Shown one piece after another: positions 6,328 to 9,146 of a stretch of DNA of 9,146 nt. Position 1 is the first letter of the stretch, and each line of letters opens with the position of its first letter. This DNA is from Pseudomonadota bacterium (GTDB lineage: Bacteria > Pseudomonadota > Alphaproteobacteria > Rhizobiales > Devosiaceae): positions 1 through 9,146 of the forward strand of contig JAEYTN010000166.1 in assembly GCA_023433985.1 (NCBI GenBank), given 5' to 3'. The notes under the pieces are model-generated. The model was not told the DNA's origin. It did not search any database and saw only the letters and a program-made list of their open reading frames with translations. Made by a program: the position numbers and the translations under genes.

Positions 6328-7679
6328 TGGGCATCCTCCTGCAGCGCCGCGTTCAGGCACTCGGCCAGCATCTCGATGTCGCCGTCGGTCGTAAGCTCCG
6401 TCGCGGCAAGCACGATCAGGTTCTCGACCGCCGGATTGCCGGGCTCGAGCCGGCTCACCGGCACGCCCGCCAGCACCCCGGCCTGGGCCAGCATTTCCAC
6501 CACCGGCGCGGCCGGCACTGGCAGGCGGATGGTCATCTCGTTGAAGAAGCTCTTGTTGAGCAGCTCTACCCCCGGCACCGTGCCGAGCATCCGCGCCAGC
6601 CTCACCGCATTGGCATGGTTGAGCCGCGCCAGCCGCTTGAGCCCCGCCTCTCCCAGCAGCGACATGTGGATCGAGAACGCCAGCGCGCAGAGGCCCGAAT
6701 TGGTGCAGATGTTGCTGGTCGCCTTCTCGCGGCGGATATGCTGCTCGCGCGTCGACAGCGTCAGCACGAAGCCGCGATTGCCGTCGGCATCCACCGTCTC
6801 GCCGCAGAGCCGGCCCGGCATCTGCCGCACGAACTCCTTGCGCGTCGCCATCAGCCCCACATATGGCCCGCCGAAGTTCAGCGGGTTGCCGATCGACTGG
6901 CCCTCGCACACAACGATATCGGCGCCGAGCGCGCCCGGCGCCTCGATCAACCCCAGCGACACCACCTCGGTCACCACCACGATCAGCAGTGCGCCCGCGG
7001 CATGCGCCGCATCCGCAGCCGCCCGAAGGTCGCGCAGGTGCCCGTAGAAATCTGGCGTCTGCACCACGATCGCCGCCGTCTCGCCGTCGATGCGGTTGAG
7101 GATATCGCCTTGGCCCTCCGGCGAGGCCGGCAGGCAGACGAGGTCCGGACCGTCGCCGAGATAGGTGCGCACCACGTCGCGATAGTGAGGATGGAGCCCG
7201 CCCGAGAGCACGATGCGGTTGCGCCGCGTCAGCCGCCGCGCCATCAGCACCGCCTCGGCAGTGGCGGTCGAGCCGTCATACATCGAGGCGTTCGCCACCT
7301 CCATGCCCGTCAGGTGCGCCACCTGCGTCTGGAACTCGAACAGCATCTGCAGCGTGCCCTGCGACACCTCGGGCTGGTACGGCGTATAGGCCGTCAGCCA
7401 CTCCGACCGCTGGATCAGGTGGTCCACCGTCGCCGGCACATGGTGCCGGTAAGCGCCCGCGCCGATGAAGAACGGCCCGTCGCCCGCCGCGTGGTTCTCC
7501 GCCGCCAGCGCCTTCATGTGCGCCTCGACCAGGAACTCCGGCGAATGCCTGGGCAGGTTCACCGGCTCGCGCAGCAGCGCGTGGCTCGGCACGCGGGCAA
7601 ACAGGTCTTCGGCGCTCGCCGCGCCGATCACCGCGAGCATCTCCGCCCGCTCGGCCTCGGAATGGGGAAGGTAGCGCAT
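6324..7679 (-). CDS. gcvPA: Glycine dehydrogenase (decarboxylating) subunit 1, P-protein N-terminal half
   Basis: A 451-residue partner of GcvPB in the split P-protein; it corresponds to the N-terminal half of the single-chain GcvP and lacks the PLP lysine. The family start [15 protein letters not shown] is intact. The signature run [18 protein letters not shown], then [20 protein letters not shown], then [19 protein letters not shown] lies in the first half. [11 protein letters not shown] comes in the last third. Length (usually about 440-450) and both ends look complete. The gene begins 3 nt after the gcvH stop (TAA at 7683-7685) with only a weak ribosome site, so it probably depends on translation of gcvH. 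It ends in a 4-nt overlap with gcvPB. Split P-proteins are the rule in Gram-positives and thermophiles and occur in some alphaproteobacteria; many rhizobia instead carry one long gcvP. Confidence 0.97.
   Translation of the reverse strand: MRYLPHSEAERAEMLAVIGAASAEDLFARVPSHALLREPVNLPRHSPEFLVEAHMKALAAENHAAGDGPFFIGAGAYRHHVPATVDHLIQRSEWLTAYTPYQPEVSQGTLQMLFEFQTQVAHLTGMEVANASMYDGSTATAEAVLMARRLTRRNRIVLSGGLHPHYRDVVRTYLGDGPDLVCLPASPEGQGDILNRIDGETAAIVVQTPDFYGHLRDLRAAADAAHAAGALLIVVVTEVVSLGLIEAPGALGADIVVCEGQSIGNPLNFGGPYVGLMATRKEFVRQMPGRLCGETVDADGNRGFVLTLSTREQHIRREKATSNICTNSGLCALAFSIHMSLLGEAGLKRLARLNHANAVRLARMLGTVPGVELLNKSFFNEMTIRLPVPAAPVVEMLAQAGVLAGVPVSRLEPGNPAVENLIVLAATELTTDGDIEMLAECLNAALQEDAQ
6335..6340 (-). 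promoter_or_regulatory. Shine-Dalgarno of gcvPB
   Basis: Reads AGGAGG on the - strand, inside the end of gcvPA, 7 nt before the ATG at 6327. It is by far the best ribosome site in the operon and decides for Met1 over the second ATG six bases downstream. Together with the ATGA overlap it suggests that gcvPB is both translationally coupled and independently initiated. Confidence 0.8.
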
Positions 7680-7682
7680 CGG

Positions 7683-8036
7683 TTACTTCGTCAGCTCCGC
7701 ATAGGCCGAGGCGTCCATCAGGCCGTCGAGCTCGCCGGCATCGTCAAGCGCCAGCTTGAAGATCCAGCCATCCGTCTCGGGCGCCGAGTTGATCAGTCCC
7801 GGTTCGCCCGAGAGCGACGTATTGATGGCGATCACCGTACCGGACGCCGGCGAGTAAATCTCGGAGGCGGCCTTCACCGACTCGACCACCGCCGCTTCGT
7901 CGCCGGCCTTCAGCTTCTGGCCGACCTTGGGCAGCTCGACATAGACGATGTCGCCCAGTTGCTCCTGCGCGTAGGGCGTGATGCCCACGGTGCCGTCATC
8001 GGTGATGTATTCGTGGTCCTTGGTGAACTTGGTCAT
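7683..8036 (-). CDS. gcvH: Glycine cleavage system H protein
   Basis: The 117-residue lipoyl carrier of the glycine cleavage system, shuttling the aminomethyl group between the P, T and L proteins. The lipoylated residue is Lys55 in VVESVKAASEIYSP (codon 7872-7874). The N-terminal half of the lipoyl barrel carries the typical GITPYAQEQLGDIVYVELP (residues 18-36). The C-terminal half includes GEPGLINSAPETDGWIFKL. Family length is about 120-130, so it is complete but slightly short. The ATG overlaps the gcvT stop as ATGA (8033-8036), which indicates coupling; upstream there is only a weak GGAA. It is second in the gcvT-gcvH-gcvPA-gcvPB order. Confidence 0.97.
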   Translation of the reverse strand: MTKFTKDHEYITDDGTVGITPYAQEQLGDIVYVELPKVGQKLKAGDEAAVVESVKAASEIYSPASGTVIAINTSLSGEPGLINSAPETDGWIFKLALDDAGELDGLMDASAYAELTK

Positions 8037-9146
8037 GCGCTGGGTTTCCGGACGTAGCGGTGGGGAACGAAGGGGAGGGTGGTGACTTCGGCGGGCTGCG
8101 GCTTGCCGCGCACCAGCACTTGCAGCCGGTTGCCGAGCGCCGCCTTGTCGGGCAGCACGAAGCCGAGGGCGATGGCACGGTTGAGCGATGGCGAGAACCC
8201 GCCAGAAGTCACCCGCCCGATTTCGGCGCCGTACTGGTCCAGGATCTCCGCGCCCTCGCGCGCCGGCGCACCCTCCACGAACAGCCCGACCCGGACGCGC
8301 TCCAGCACCCCGCCGAGCTCGGCAAGGATGCGGCTGGCGCCGGGGAAGTCGGCGGCCTCGCGGCGCCGCCGCGCCACAGCGAAGTTGAGCCCCGCCTCGA
8401 CCGGCGACACCGTCTCGTCGAGGTCATGCCCATAGAGCGGCAGCCCGGCCTCGAGCCGCAGCGAGTCGCGCGCCCCGAGCCCGATCGGCTTCACCCGCTC
8501 ATCGGCCAGCAGCTTGTCCCACAGGTGCGCCGCGTGGCTGGGGTCGACCAGCAGCTCGAACCCGTCTTCCCCCGTATAACCCGAGCGCGAGATCACCAGC
8601 TTGGTGTCCTCGAAGTCGAACGAGGCGTAGTGCATGAACGCCAGCTCGGCGGCAGCGGGAATGAGCCCGCGCATCACCTCCACCGCCTCCGGTCCCTGCA
8701 GCGCCAGCAGCGCCGCGTGGTCCGAGCGGTTGAGCGTCGCCTTGCCCTCCGCCGCGGCTGCGATGCGCTGGAAGTCCGCCTCCTTGGTGCCCGCATTGAC
8801 CACGATGTAGAGCGCCCCGCCCCAGCCCTCGGCTGCCGGCCGCGCGATCATCAGGTCGTCATGGGTGCCGCCGGTCTCGTTGAGCAGCAGCGTGTAGCGG
8901 ATCTGGCCGGGCTTCAGGCCCCGGATGTCGCCGCAGATCAGCGGCTCGACCAGCCCGGCGATCGCGGCGTGGTCGGCCTCGCCGTCGCCCGACTTCTCGT
9001 CGAGAACGAGGAAACTCGGACCCATGTGCGACACGTCGAACAGCCCGGCATGCTCGCGGGTCCACTTGTGCTCGGCAATGATGCCGCTGGGATACTGCAC
9101 CGGCAGCGAATAGCCGGAGAACGGCACCATGCGGCCGCCCAGCGCC
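8033..9146 (-). CDS. gcvT: Glycine cleavage system T protein (aminomethyltransferase), 5' end missing
   Basis: Transfers the one-carbon unit from aminomethyl-lipoyl-GcvH to tetrahydrofolate, releasing ammonia and 5,10-methylene-THF. The frame is open to the right edge. The first visible ATG (9128-9130) is internal, because the codons before it read ALGGR, giving the family's LGGRMVPFSGYSLPVQYP. Hallmarks are FDVSHMG, GGTHDDLMI with the catalytic-region Asp pair (codons 8855-8860), SRSGYTGEDGFE, GARDSLRLEAGLPLYGHDLDE and VTSGGFSPSL. The 370 visible residues are nearly the whole protein (family about 365-380), so only some 10-20 N-terminal residues are cut off. It is the first visible gene of the operon, and its promoter lies beyond the window. 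Its stop overlaps the gcvH start by 4 nt. Confidence 0.96.
   Translation of the reverse strand, partial: ALGGRMVPFSGYSLPVQYPSGIIAEHKWTREHAGLFDVSHMGPSFLVLDEKSGDGEADHAAIAGLVEPLICGDIRGLKPGQIRYTLLLNETGGTHDDLMIARPAAEGWGGALYIVVNAGTKEADFQRIAAAAEGKATLNRSDHAALLALQGPEAVEVMRGLIPAAAELAFMHYASFDFEDTKLVISRSGYTGEDGFELLVDPSHAAHLWDKLLADERVKPIGLGARDSLRLEAGLPLYGHDLDETVSPVEAGLNFAVARRRREAADFPGASRILAELGGVLERVRVGLFVEGAPAREGAEILDQYGAEIGRVTSGGFSPSLNRAIALGFVLPDKAALGNRLQVLVRGKPQPAEVTTLPFVPHRYVRKPSA

Noticed and set aside
6904..6909. Alternative upstream start at 6909 for the gcvPB frame
   Set aside because: The frame is open upstream of 6327, but those residues overlap gcvPA out of frame and are low-complexity. The family start, the strong Shine-Dalgarno and the ATGA overlap all fit 6327.
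4534..7047. Open frame of 837 codons on the + strand, antisense to gcvPB and gcvPA
   Set aside because: It is rich in Arg, His, Pro and Ala, as expected from the complement of GC-rich genes, and shows no domain. It starts inside repeat copy 3, and the opposite strand encodes unmistakable gcv genes.
6327..8057. Open frame of 576 codons on the + strand, antisense to gcvPA and gcvH
   Set aside because: Same composition artefact of high-GC third positions; it is low-complexity with no recognisable motif.
9065..9146. Glycine riboswitch or gcv promoter near the right edge
   Set aside because: The right edge is still inside the gcvT coding sequence, so any leader lies outside the window.

Overview
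The window is a GC-rich chromosomal segment with strong G/C preference at third codon positions, typical of an alphaproteobacterium. Two things suggest the order Hyphomicrobiales (a Devosia-like genome is my best guess, from memory of families and gene order, not from a search). One is the run of an M16 processing-type peptidase, a RimJ-type acetyltransferase and a membrane GGDEF/EAL protein. The other is a palindromic intergenic repeat of a kind I associate with alphaproteobacterial genomes. No rRNA, tRNA, CRISPR array, transposase, phage gene or plasmid gene is visible.

Left part, + strand (1-4366): three co-directional genes. The C-terminal half of an M16 zinc-peptidase-family protein enters from the left edge. 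It is followed after 18 nt by a GNAT acetyltransferase of the RimJ/RimL type. After a gap of about 140 nt comes a large c-di-GMP signalling protein: signal peptide, periplasmic sensor, seven membrane helices, PAS-like domain, GGDEF and EAL. Its GGDEF domain looks catalytically degenerate but keeps the inhibitory-site RxxD motif. Its EAL domain keeps nearly all catalytic residues. The likeliest net role is a membrane-bound c-di-GMP phosphodiesterase or receptor.

Middle (4367-4794): a 428-nt convergent intergenic region. It holds three tandem copies of a G-rich double-hairpin repeat and then a nested inverted repeat that may end one or both converging transcripts.

Right part, - strand (4795-9146): the glycine cleavage operon gcvT-gcvH-gcvPA-gcvPB, transcribed right to left and tightly coupled (two 4-nt ATGA overlaps and one 3-nt gap). 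The P-protein is split into two subunits. gcvT runs off the right edge, so the promoter and any glycine-responsive leader lie outside the window. Together GcvPA/PB decarboxylate glycine, GcvH carries the aminomethyl group on lipoyl-lysine, and GcvT passes the one-carbon unit to tetrahydrofolate. The L-protein is not encoded here.

I do not see a convincing undescribed system. The points most worth a second look are the degenerate GGDEF plus near-intact EAL receptor, and the structured repeats between the convergent genes.
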